Notes: generated by a model not told the origin, from the sequence alone. A DNA stretch of 10,765 nt from an uncultured Haloferula sp. (GCA_946885645.1 CAMPGU010000130.1:1-10765); one strand, 5' to 3'. Positions 1 through 6,361 are shown, counted from the stretch's first letter. Numbers and translations are program-made.

Positions 1-1308
1 CGCCTTGATCACGCGCGCCATCAGCGACTTGCGGTCGAGATCGCTGAATACCGGGCACTCCATCAGGCGGCGGCCGAAGTTTCGGGCCTCGTTCACGTCC
101 ATGTTCCCGACGATGTCGCCGAGCAGCTCCTTGTCCTCCGCGAGCAGGGATTGCAGCCGGGTCGTCTTCCTCGGGCCGTCGCTGAGGTGATCGGTCTCCA
201 GAAGGTTGAGGATACAGGCACCCACTTCCCCGCTGAAAACGCGGGCGGCGCTGCCGTTGCGTTCGCGGCAGACCCAGATCAGGGCGTCCGTGCCGAGCGA
301 GCGGCGGGCCAGGGCGGAGACGAGGTGCGTCTCCAAGGTCTTCATATGGCCCTTCTCCTCCAGCAGTTTCGCGATCTCCGCGACGCCGCGGGAGCCGACC
401 TTGTCGAAGATCCCCGTCAGCACCTCCACCCAGCGATCGCCGAAAGCAGCGGCAAACTCCTCGTAGATCGCCCGCTGGCGCCCTGCGGAGAGGGCGGTGA
501 GCGCATCGGACAGCCGGTGTTCTTCCGAAGCGAGCACGTCGGAAAGACGCAGGGACTCGGCGGGAAGCTCGATGCCCTTGAAGCCGCGGATCATCTCATC
601 CCGTGCGGAAAGAAGCTCCAGCGCGGGCCCGAGCTGGATGCGCACGCTCTTCGCGGCAGATTCGTTGATCCCCGCCAGCAGGCGCTGGAGCGCCGGCGGA
701 TCGTCGCGGAACAGCGCGAGGTCGAGCGTGATCGCCTCCAAGGCCTTGGACATCGTCCGGAGATCCCGCGCCTGCTCGAAATCCGAGACCAGCGCATCGG
801 CCGGACTCAGGTCTCCCGCACGCAGCGAGAGCGGCTCGGTCCGCCGGGACGGGACGATCACGCGCTTGCTGTCGCGCAGCGAGCGCTTGGTGCTGTCCCA
901 CCATTTCTTGAAATCGTTGGCCGAAACCACGCCGCCGGTCAGTTCCCGCTCGAGCGCGTCAACCGACATCGTGCCGCCGTGGCTTTCCAGCAGATGGATC
1001 ACCAGGCCCACCGGATCGGACTTCGCCAACAGGCGCAGATCCTCGAGCTGCTCCACCTTCTTCGCGCGGAAGTCCCCCGAGTCGAGCGGTTCGGTGCGCT
1101 GGATCGCGAACTGCAGGTCCATCACCTGGCCGCTGCTTTGTTCAAAGTCGATCGTGACCTTCTTTCCGGACAAATCCCAATCGATCACCTTTCCGGCACC
1201 CCAGGCCTTGTGAAAACAGAATTTCCCCGGGGAAAGCTGGTCGAGACGCCCCGCGACGGCTTGATTGATTCTTCCGGCATCGAGCAATTTCGCCAAATCT
1301 GGATGCAT
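1..1308 (-). CDS. Large GreA-type transcription elongation factor, N-terminal part (partial, runs off left edge)
   Basis: The reading frame is open from an ATG at 1308 to the window edge, giving 436 codons without a stop; an in-frame TGA lies upstream at 1365-1363 with no other ATG between, so the start is fairly secure. No Shine-Dalgarno is visible. The protein starts MHPDLAKLLDAGRI. Residues about 27-75 form a small beta-rich module (CFHKAWGAGKVIDWD, then a VTIDFE strand). Next come an FKKWWDSTKRSL segment (about 133-144) and a long, charged, probably all-helical region. This pattern resembles the extended N-terminal region of verrucomicrobial and chlamydial GreA/GreB-like proteins, whose cleavage-stimulating GreA domain is C-terminal; here that domain would lie beyond position 1 and is not seen. 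The family assignment is from memory of the motif, so function is inferred. It follows the PDZ gene by 64 bp on the same strand and may be cotranscribed. Confidence 0.62.
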   Translation of the reverse strand, partial: MHPDLAKLLDAGRINQAVAGRLDQLSPGKFCFHKAWGAGKVIDWDLSGKKVTIDFEQSSGQVMDLQFAIQRTEPLDSGDFRAKKVEQLEDLRLLAKSDPVGLVIHLLESHGGTMSVDALERELTGGVVSANDFKKWWDSTKRSLRDSKRVIVPSRRTEPLSLRAGDLSPADALVSDFEQARDLRTMSKALEAITLDLALFRDDPPALQRLLAGINESAAKSVRIQLGPALELLSARDEMIRGFKGIELPAESLRLSDVLASEEHRLSDALTALSAGRQRAIYEEFAAAFGDRWVEVLTGIFDKVGSRGVAEIAKLLEEKGHMKTLETHLVSALARRSLGTDALIWVCRERNGSAARVFSGEVGACILNLLETDHLSDGPRKTTRLQSLLAEDKELLGDIVGNMDVNEARNFGRRLMECPVFSDLDRKSLMARVIKA

Positions 1309-1372
1309 GCCGGGGCAAAATGCGAACCGGCACCGGAAAACGCAAGGCCCTTCCCGACCATTTCACGCTACC

Positions 1373-2140
1373 TCACTTGCCCGTCAGGTCTTTCCGCGGA
1401 GGGAGAACCCGCTTCCGCGGCTCCCGCGGGGTCAGGTTTCCCCGCATCGTGTTCGCCAGCGCGCGCTCCAGGGCACCCACCCGCGGCTTCCACGGGTCCG
1501 GCACCAGCGAGACACCGCCGGGGCCCGCCACCGGGCCTTGGAAAAGGATCTTCCCCGCCCTGGAGGTGATCGTCACCTCCGGCACCCCGTTCACCAGGAT
1601 CAGCACCGCCTTGCCGTCCGGCATCTCGATTTCCGCCGACTGGCCGGCCGGATTCAGCGCCTTCATCGGAACGTCAGGCGAAGCTGTCCCGTCCTGCGGC
1701 GGGAGCTTCGCCAGCAGCTTCTGGTCCGGCATCTTGCCGAGTACCACCGGGAAAGACAGCTCCTTCCCGGAGCGGTAAATCCCGAGCTTCACCTCTTCCC
1801 CCACCTTTCTCAGGCGCAGCAGGGCGAAGATCTGGGCCTCGTTGGTCACCCATTGGTCGTCCAGCTTCCAGAAAATATCATAGGGCTTCACCCCGGCCTT
1901 CTCGGCAGGGCCCCCGGCATCGACCGAGCTCACCACGAAGCCGAAACCGGGCGGGAGATCCGGAACATGGGCACGCAGGGCGTCGTCCATCCGGCCCACC
2001 TGAAGGCCCAGCCACGGCGTCTCGAGGGCTTTCCCGGCTGCGGCTTCCTGCGGAGCGGGCCGCGCTTCCTGCGGGCGCGCATCCTCCGCGGCCGCGAGGC
2101 CGGCGAGCGCGATCAGGAAGAGGGTGGCGGTTCTCATCAT
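1373..2140 (-). CDS. Exported PDZ-domain protein
   Basis: A 255-aa protein. Residues 1-18 are a signal peptide (MMRT, then a hydrophobic core ending GLAAA before ED), so the product is probably periplasmic. A single HtrA-type PDZ domain spans about residues 41-137: WLGLQVG at its start, GFGFVVSSVDAGGPAEKAGVKPYDIFW in the middle and an EVKLGIYRSGKE strand near the end. There is no protease domain. The remaining C-terminal part (about 165-255) contains a short beta-rich stretch (AVLILVNGVPEVTIT) and a basic, proline-containing tail (PRKRVLPPRK). Two ATGs are adjacent (2140 and 2137); either could start. The start lies 9 nt after the stop of the putative anti-sigma gene and has no clear Shine-Dalgarno, which suggests translational coupling. 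Being third in a sigma/anti-sigma operon suggests a role in sensing or signalling envelope state, but no direct function is known from sequence. Confidence 0.85.
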   Translation of the reverse strand: MMRTATLFLIALAGLAAAEDARPQEARPAPQEAAAGKALETPWLGLQVGRMDDALRAHVPDLPPGFGFVVSSVDAGGPAEKAGVKPYDIFWKLDDQWVTNEAQIFALLRLRKVGEEVKLGIYRSGKELSFPVVLGKMPDQKLLAKLPPQDGTASPDVPMKALNPAGQSAEIEMPDGKAVLILVNGVPEVTITSRAGKILFQGPVAGPGGVSLVPDPWKPRVGALERALANTMRGNLTPREPRKRVLPPRKDLTGK

Positions 2141-2149
2141 TCGAAAAAA

Positions 2150-2656
2150 TCAAAAGGCCGTGACCGGCATCAATACCACTTTCTCGTGCGGGCTGGAGAC
2201 CGTGACTTCGTAGCCCGTCTGCACGTCTTGCACCCGGTTTTCATTCACCACCCGGAAGCGCCACGCGCGATGGGCGATGCCGTCGCTTTCCCACACCAGG
2301 TCTTCCGGTTCCGCGGCTTCCACGCGCTCCACCTGTTCCAGGAGAAGCACGCGGTCTTCATCAGGGAAGATGTTTCCGGCGGGCACCACTCCGGACTTCT
2401 GGCCGGTGCCGGGGCTCGGGCTGCCTGTCCCGGGGCCTGCCAGCGGGATGCTCAAGGAGAGCGCGACTGCTGCCGCGGCGGCACCGATGCCTCCCGCCCA
2501 AGCGAAGTAGCGGCGCTTCGGCGGTGTCATCTCCACCACCGCCTCACCGGCGGCGAGGCTGTCGATCAAATCCTCCAGATTGCGCTGTCCCCTCTCGCTC
2601 AGGGCCGAGGGCACCAGCTTCGACAGCGCCTTTTCGATGTCCTCAGGCGATTCCAT
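2150..2656 (-). CDS. Putative membrane-anchored anti-sigma factor
   Basis: A 168-aa protein with an acidic/helical N-terminal cytoplasmic part (about 1-48, MESPEDIEKALSKL...), one transmembrane helix (about 51-74, Ala/Gly/Leu rich, preceded by PPKRR, positive-inside), a Gly/Pro/Ser linker (about 75-92) and an extracytoplasmic domain (about 95-168). The start at 2656 is supported by a strong Shine-Dalgarno 6 nt upstream and overlaps the end of the ECF sigma gene by 14 bp. Topology, size and position directly after an ECF sigma gene make an anti-sigma factor the natural call, but it has no Cys at all, so it is not a zinc-binding (ZAS) anti-sigma, and I do not recognise the N-terminal domain as a known anti-sigma fold. 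The protein ends PVTAF, a hydrophobic C-terminus of the kind PDZ domains bind; the next gene encodes an exported PDZ protein. Confidence 0.65.
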   Translation of the reverse strand: MESPEDIEKALSKLVPSALSERGQRNLEDLIDSLAAGEAVVEMTPPKRRYFAWAGGIGAAAAAVALSLSIPLAGPGTGSPSPGTGQKSGVVPAGNIFPDEDRVLLLEQVERVEAAEPEDLVWESDGIAHRAWRFRVVNENRVQDVQTGYEVTVSSPHEKVVLMPVTAF

Positions 2657-3173
2657 GGCGGTCCTCCTTCACACGACGCATGTCCTGCGCCAGTTGTTCC
2701 AAGGCATAGCGGTAGCGCGATGCAGCGGTATTTTGCGAAATGGCGAGAGCCTCCGAAATCTCCGCAAAGGTGAGGCCGCCCCAGATTTTCATGGTGACCA
2801 CTTCCCGCAGCTTCGGGCTCAGTTTCTGGACCGCGTCCCGCAGCCGCACGGCGTCCTCGTCGTCTTCCAGCGAGGGATCCAGCCAGACGTCGGTGAAGTC
2901 GTTCAGGTAAATGATGGATTCCTCCCGCTTTTTCCTGCGGCTTTCCGAGCGATGGTGATTCAGCCCGCAGAAGCGGATGGTGGAAAATGCCAGCGGCAGA
3001 TCCGGCACGCCGCCGCCCTTGTCCTGCTGGTAATTCCACAGCCGCAGCACGGCCTCCTGCACCAGATCTTCCGCGTCCTCCCGGCTGGGAGCCCATCCGC
3101 GTGCGAAAAGGAGCAGCCGGGCGCCGTATTCGGACAGCCAGGCCTTCCATGCCGCGGACACGCAAACCTTCAT
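2643..3173 (-). CDS. ECF-type sigma-70 family RNA polymerase sigma factor
   Basis: A 176-aa protein, the usual size for an extracytoplasmic-function sigma factor with only regions 2 and 4. Region 2 (about 16-82) contains SREDAEDLVQEAVLRLW, the typical DAEDLVQE core that contacts the beta-prime subunit and the -10 element. Region 4 (about 107-162) contains LSPKLREVVTMKIWGGLTFAEISEALAIS followed by NTAASRYRYALEQL, the helix-turn-helix that reads the -35 element. The linker (about 83-106) is acidic near its end (SLEDDEDAVRLRDAV). The chosen ATG at 3173 precedes a complete region 2; no strong Shine-Dalgarno is present. The 3' end overlaps the putative anti-sigma gene by 14 bp, giving a sigma / anti-sigma / PDZ operon. 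The regulon cannot be read from the window; autoregulation from the divergent region is likely by analogy with other ECF operons. Confidence 0.93.
   Translation of the reverse strand: MKVCVSAAWKAWLSEYGARLLLFARGWAPSREDAEDLVQEAVLRLWNYQQDKGGGVPDLPLAFSTIRFCGLNHHRSESRRKKREESIIYLNDFTDVWLDPSLEDDEDAVRLRDAVQKLSPKLREVVTMKIWGGLTFAEISEALAISQNTAASRYRYALEQLAQDMRRVKEDRHGIA
2663..2669 (-). promoter_or_regulatory. Strong Shine-Dalgarno for the putative anti-sigma gene
   Basis: Reading the minus strand, AAGGAGG lies 6 nt upstream of the ATG at 2656, within the last codons of the overlapping sigma factor gene. This is the only near-perfect ribosome-binding site at any start in the window and fixes this start. 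It implies that the anti-sigma protein is translated efficiently and independently of strict coupling. Confidence 0.8.
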
Positions 3174-3307
3174 TCGATGTGAAAATGCCTCGGACGGGCC
3201 CGTTTGTCTGCAAAATCTTCCGTCGCCACATCTTTACGCCGCGCCGCTTGCGGCTAGGATGCCTGCGGAATAAGCGAATAAGGCCCGAAGGCCCCGCTCC
3301 CATCACC
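3174..3307. promoter_or_regulatory. Divergent intergenic region between the sigma operon and msrA
   Basis: These 134 bp lie between two divergent starts and must hold the promoters for both directions unless transcription begins further inside. Visible structure includes a perfect 10-bp palindrome ACGGGCCCGT (3194-3203) and an inverted repeat GCCGC-TT-GCGGC (3243-3254). The minus-strand ECF promoter could not be identified with confidence. Confidence 0.5.
3233..3260 (+). promoter_or_regulatory. Possible housekeeping promoter for msrA
   Basis: TTTACG (3233-3238) and TAGGAT (3255-3260) are each 4/6 matches to the -35 and -10 hexamers, with a 16-bp spacer. The spacer contains most of the GCCGC-TT-GCGGC inverted repeat, which could be an operator or chance in GC-rich DNA. 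It lies 47 bp upstream of the msrA ATG. This is a weak pattern match only. Confidence 0.25.
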
Positions 3308-3940
3308 ATGAAACGCCGCCACCTGCTCGCGCTGATCCTTTCCATCCCTACCCTCGCTTCCTGCGAACCTGAAAAAGCCATGCCCGCCGACGCCAAGCTG
3401 CCTGCCGACGCCCCGAAAGTCCCCGAAGGCTCCGAGGTCATCACCCTCGGGGCCGGTTGTTTCTGGTGCATCGAGGCCGCCTTCAAGCAGATCGACGGCG
3501 TCCATTCCGCCACTTCCGGCTACATGGGCGGCACCGTCGCCAATCCCACCTACGAGCAGGTGTGCGACGGCACCACCGGCCACGCCGAAGTGGTGCAGGT
3601 CGTTTACGATCCGAAGAAAGTCAGCACCGAAAAGGTGCTCGAGTGGTTCTGGGAACTCCACGACCCGACCACCCTCAACCGGCAGGGCGCGGACGTGGGC
3701 ACCCAGTACCGGTCCGCGATCTATTATCACACGGACGCTCAGAAGGCGGCCGCGGAGGCCTCGAAGAAGGAATTCCAGCCGCACTTCCCCTCCCCGATCG
3801 TGACGGAGATCACGAAGGCGGAGAAGTTCTACCCGGCTGAGAATTACCACCAGGACTACTACTTCCAGAACAAGACCAAGAACGGCTACTGCCGCCTGGT
3901 GATCGAGCCGAAGCTGAAAAAGCTCAAGCTGGACCACTGA
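3308..3940 (+). CDS. msrA: Lipoprotein peptide-methionine (S)-S-oxide reductase MsrA
   Basis: A 210-aa protein. MsrA reduces methionine-S-sulfoxide in damaged proteins. The catalytic signature GAGCFWCIEAAF places the catalytic Cys at residue 51, with a second Cys at 54 (CFWC form). Other family landmarks are SGYMGGTVANPTYEQVCDGTTGHAEVVQV, the FWELHDPTT segment, GADVGTQYRSAIYYH and AENYHQDYY near the C-terminus; Cys195 (NGYCRLVI) is a candidate recycling cysteine. The N-terminus MKRRHLLALILSIPTLASC is a lipoprotein signal with lipobox LASC, so Cys19 would be lipidated and the enzyme held at the envelope rather than in the cytosol. The frame is open much further upstream, but the ATG at 3308 gives the signal peptide and is preferred. 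Electrons would have to come from a periplasmic thioredoxin-like partner, which is not in the window. It is divergent from the ECF sigma operon. Confidence 0.95.
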   Translation: MKRRHLLALILSIPTLASCEPEKAMPADAKLPADAPKVPEGSEVITLGAGCFWCIEAAFKQIDGVHSATSGYMGGTVANPTYEQVCDGTTGHAEVVQVVYDPKKVSTEKVLEWFWELHDPTTLNRQGADVGTQYRSAIYYHTDAQKAAAEASKKEFQPHFPSPIVTEITKAEKFYPAENYHQDYYFQNKTKNGYCRLVIEPKLKKLKLDH

Positions 3941-3944
3941 GGAG

Positions 3945-3957
3945 AGGCGGCTCGCCT
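3945..3957. other. Small hairpin between convergent genes
   Basis: Five nt after the msrA stop there is an inverted repeat AGGCG-GCT-CGCCT, in the 39-bp gap between msrA and the convergent protease-like gene. It is followed by only a short AT stretch on the plus strand, so it may act as a weak transcription end point but is not a convincing intrinsic terminator. AGGCGGCT also occurs at 10552-10559 in the hairpin-rich tail of the window, so it could be part of a dispersed intergenic repeat. Confidence 0.3.
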
Positions 3958-3979
3958 ATTCGCGGAGCCCCGGGTCGCC

Positions 3980-5275
3980 CTACTCCTGGATTCCGTCCAT
4001 CTCGGCGCGCATGCGCTCCATCAGGCGGTCCATGTCCTCCAGATGACGGCGGAGCCGGTCGGCCGAGCCGGGTTCGATGGGGACCGCTCGCGGTAGTGTG
4101 CGCGGTACTGCCCGCGGTCGACCGGGGGCCGCCTCGTTCATGGCGGACTGCTGCTCCTCCTCTTCCGCCGCCTTGGCCGCTTGGACTTCTTCCGGAGTCG
4201 CCGGATCCTTGGCGAGCAGCTTCACGAGATGCGCCGAAGGAATGATGAAGCTCCGGGTACGATCCGCGCGGGCGATGGAAATCCCCACCACCGTGCCATC
4301 GAGATCCACCACCGGACCGCCGCAACGGCCACGGTCAAGCTGCATGTCCGTCTGGATCACCGAAGGAAAACCGGTACGGACGAGGCTCAGGGTGGTTCCC
4401 ATGCGCTCCATCACGCGCAGGCGTGCGTTCGGGAATTGGGGCAGTTCCTTCTTCCTTCGCTGCAATTCCGCCTGTGTGGCGGCTTCCGCTCCCTCTCTCC
4501 GGTAGCGGATCTCCACTTTTTCTCCGGGCCCGCGGCCGCTGAGGGCATTTTTGAGTTCGAAAAGGCTATCTACTTTCCGGTCTGCCACGGCCAGGATGAT
4601 ATCCCCCGCCTTCAGGCCGGCCGGGAGCGCCCCGCCCTCCGGATCGATTTCCGAGATCCTCACGCCTTCGCCCCGGTAGTCCTGATCCAAGAGCACCCCC
4701 AGGAACGCCTGGTCCTGCTCCCGCAGGGATCGCGCTTCCACGGCGACCACCCCGATGCTCGCCGGCGTGTCGTCCGGCGAGGCGGCGACGAGGAAGCGCC
4801 CGAGCTGGGGCGATTCCCCGGTAGTCAGTTCGATCGGCGGGAAATGCGTCCCCTCGACTTCGAGCAGGGCGAGATCGTCTTCCTGATACACTCCCCGCAC
4901 CTTCGCCTTTGCGGTCGTCCCATCCCCCCCGACGACCTGAAGAGTCCCGCGCGCCATGGCGATCTCGCTCCACTTGGTGAGCACACGCGTCCCGTCCCCG
5001 ATCACGGTGCCGAAGGAAACCGGGCGGTTTCCCCGGCCGGTATTCGCCCACACCCATACCGTGGAAAGCACCGCCTTCCGGGCGGAAGGGCTGATCGCGT
5101 CGAAAAGCTGGACCGTCTGCTCGTGGACCGCGCGCGTTTCCTCGGGCCGCACCAGTGAATCGGGATCGATATCCCCGGAAGGCCGGCTCCTCTGCGCGGA
5201 GGCCGCTGCCAGAAGCCCGACCTGAGCGAAAATCAGGAGAGAACGGGTATTCATCGTTGATTTGAAAAGTGTCAT
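3980..5275 (-). CDS. Secreted HtrA-like pseudoprotease with a PDZ domain inserted in the protease fold
   Basis: A 431-aa protein with an N-terminal signal peptide (hydrophobic core about 12-25, cleavage near ASAQ, 25-28). It is related to the trypsin-like HtrA family but is degenerate. VLTKWSEIA (98-106) replaces the usual LTAAH motif, putting Ser103 at the catalytic His position; DDLALLEVEG (133-142) keeps the Asp (D134); GRCGGPVVDLDG (316-327) has Cys318 at the nucleophile position. Between the Asp half and the nucleophile loop lies a PDZ domain (about 190-262; FLGVLLDQ, then AGLKAGDIILAVADRKV). Family members normally carry PDZ domains after the protease domain. The C-terminus is Ala/Glu-rich, then Pro/Arg-rich (RAVPRTLPRAVPI), then a likely coiled coil (about 406-429). 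The start at 5275 overlaps the stop of the upstream active protease gene by 4 bp (ATGA), suggesting coupling; an internal ATG at 5254 is an alternative that still leaves a signal peptide. It probably has a binding, chaperone or regulatory role, since no proteolysis is expected without the His. Confidence 0.8.
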   Translation of the reverse strand: MTLFKSTMNTRSLLIFAQVGLLAAASAQRSRPSGDIDPDSLVRPEETRAVHEQTVQLFDAISPSARKAVLSTVWVWANTGRGNRPVSFGTVIGDGTRVLTKWSEIAMARGTLQVVGGDGTTAKAKVRGVYQEDDLALLEVEGTHFPPIELTTGESPQLGRFLVAASPDDTPASIGVVAVEARSLREQDQAFLGVLLDQDYRGEGVRISEIDPEGGALPAGLKAGDIILAVADRKVDSLFELKNALSGRGPGEKVEIRYRREGAEAATQAELQRRKKELPQFPNARLRVMERMGTTLSLVRTGFPSVIQTDMQLDRGRCGGPVVDLDGTVVGISIARADRTRSFIIPSAHLVKLLAKDPATPEEVQAAKAAEEEEQQSAMNEAAPGRPRAVPRTLPRAVPIEPGSADRLRRHLEDMDRLMERMRAEMDGIQE

Positions 5276-6261
5276 TGATCGAGCTGTGCCTGGGTCATCA
5301 GGGTAACTTCGTACTCGAAAGGCCGCCCGTCGCGGACGCCGCCCACTTTGACTTTATCCCCGGGCTGTTTCTTCACCAGCAATCGGGTCAAGCCCGCCCC
5401 GTTGGTGACATTCGTTCCATCGATGGTCCGGATGATGTCGCCCGGGCGCAAACCGGCTTCGCCGGCGTTCCGCTTCACCGAAGCGACGACCACCCCGCCG
5501 CCGCGCACCGGCGGGCCCAAGCCGATACCGAGGAAGGGCCGCTCGGGGTTGAGGAAAGGGTTCATCTGCAGCTCGCCCCAGACTTCCCCTGCCAGCAGCC
5601 GGTCCCAATCCTCCTTGAAACCGTCCACGCCCGCGTGGTTGTTGTTTTTCAGGGACTGTCCGATGGAGGAATTGATCCCGACCACCTTGCCATCCAGGTC
5701 ATAGAGCGGCCCGCCGGAATCACCCCCGATCAAGGTGCAATCGGTGGTGAGGAAATTCCCCGGCCCGTCCGAAACCACCCGGCCGAAGCGGACCGGCGGC
5801 GTGCGGGCGGCGTCGAATCCCGCCGAATGGCCCATTGCGATCACCCAATCCCCCGCTTCAAGCGGCTTCGATGTCCCGCGCTCCATGTAGGGCCAAGGCC
5901 CTTTCTCCTCGATCTTCACCAGACCGATGTCCTTGGAGAGATTCGCGCCCAGAACTTTACCGGTGACCTGCTTTCCGTCCGGAAAAACCACCATCACGCT
6001 TTCCGCGCCTTCGATCACATGGGCGGCGGTGAGGATCAGGCCATCGGGCGTCGTGATGACGCCGGAGCCCGAAGCCCCGGAATCCTCCGAAATCAAAGCC
6101 ACGGTGGCGCTCATCGCCTTCTTCGCGACGGCGGCGATCCGCTCTTCGAGCTTGCGCACGTCGCCGATCGTGCCCACGGGATCCTTCGCCCCGGCGGGGC
6201 AAAGGGAAGCGGCCGCGAGCACCGCTCCGCTCACTCCTTGGAAAAATCTCCTGTGCTTCAT
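5272..6261 (-). CDS. HtrA/DegP-family secreted serine protease with one PDZ domain
   Basis: A 329-aa protein. The frame extends further upstream, but the ATG at 6261 gives a signal peptide (MKHRRFFQGVSGAVLAAASL...) and a weak GAGAAAG-like ribosome site just before it. The RRFF near the N-terminus resembles a Tat twin-arginine motif, though Sec export is equally possible. The trypsin-like domain is complete: LTAAHVI with His81, SKDIGLVKI with Asp111, and GGDSGGPLYDLDGKVVGI with Ser182. A single PDZ domain occupies about 239-325 (RPFLGIGLGP, then AGLRPGDIIRTIDGTNV). Members of this family degrade or refold damaged envelope proteins and are often induced by envelope stress. A segment between the protease and PDZ domains (about 203-238, HAGVDGFKEDWDRLLAGEVWGEL) is typical of HtrA-like proteins from this part of the tree, by recollection. 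It is the first gene of a coupled pair with the downstream pseudoprotease and is divergent from the PBP genes. Confidence 0.92.
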   Translation of the reverse strand: MKHRRFFQGVSGAVLAAASLCPAGAKDPVGTIGDVRKLEERIAAVAKKAMSATVALISEDSGASGSGVITTPDGLILTAAHVIEGAESVMVVFPDGKQVTGKVLGANLSKDIGLVKIEEKGPWPYMERGTSKPLEAGDWVIAMGHSAGFDAARTPPVRFGRVVSDGPGNFLTTDCTLIGGDSGGPLYDLDGKVVGINSSIGQSLKNNNHAGVDGFKEDWDRLLAGEVWGELQMNPFLNPERPFLGIGLGPPVRGGGVVVASVKRNAGEAGLRPGDIIRTIDGTNVTNGAGLTRLLVKKQPGDKVKVGGVRDGRPFEYEVTLMTQAQLDQ

Positions 6262-6361
6262 CGCTTTCTCACACGTCGAAGCGACACGGTCCCGCGTCCT
6301 TGTCTGCCGCACGATATCGCATTCGCTTCCCCGGATCATCCGCGCTAATCTCTCCAAGTCC
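6262..6361. promoter_or_regulatory. Divergent intergenic region between the HtrA pair and the PBP pair
   Basis: A 100-bp gap between divergent starts that should contain promoters for both units. It contains an 8-bp palindrome CGATATCG (6312-6319) and an inverted repeat CGGAT-C-ATCCG (6332-6342). The right half of that repeat, GATCATCCG (6334-6342), recurs 14 nt upstream of the second PBP gene (8798-8806). No promoter with good -35/-10 hexamers could be identified on either strand, and no clear Shine-Dalgarno precedes the PBP ATG. Confidence 0.4.

Noticed and set aside
151..1569. A 472-codon open frame on the plus strand over the left-end gene
   Set aside because: It is antisense to a 436-codon minus-strand frame with recognisable family motifs; its composition (Arg/His/Gln/Pro rich, no domain) is typical of shadow frames in GC-rich DNA.
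1265..2773. A 502-codon plus-strand frame across the PDZ and anti-sigma genes
   Set aside because: It spans several well-supported minus-strand genes and their junctions and has no recognisable domain; an antisense shadow.
2987..3307. Upstream extension of the msrA frame
   Set aside because: It is antisense to the sigma gene and would bury the lipoprotein signal peptide; the ATG at 3308 gives a proper lipobox.
3980..5275. Active cysteine protease of chymotrypsin fold, given Cys318 at the nucleophile position
   Set aside because: Viral 3C-type proteases do use Cys, but they need the catalytic His, which is Ser103 here; no replacement His is evident.
3204..6307. The 8-mer TTGTCTGC present in both divergent regions (3204-3211 and 6300-6307), considered as a shared ECF promoter element
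   Set aside because: Flanking bases and spacing to any second element differ (6 versus 10 nt to a CCGT on the minus strand), and one shared 8-mer between two regions of about 100 bp is within chance.
5927..6361. Upstream extension of the first PBP frame
   Set aside because: It overlaps the htrA coding region in antisense and adds residues unlike any PBP N-terminus; the ATG at 6362 is followed by the expected basic tail and membrane helix.
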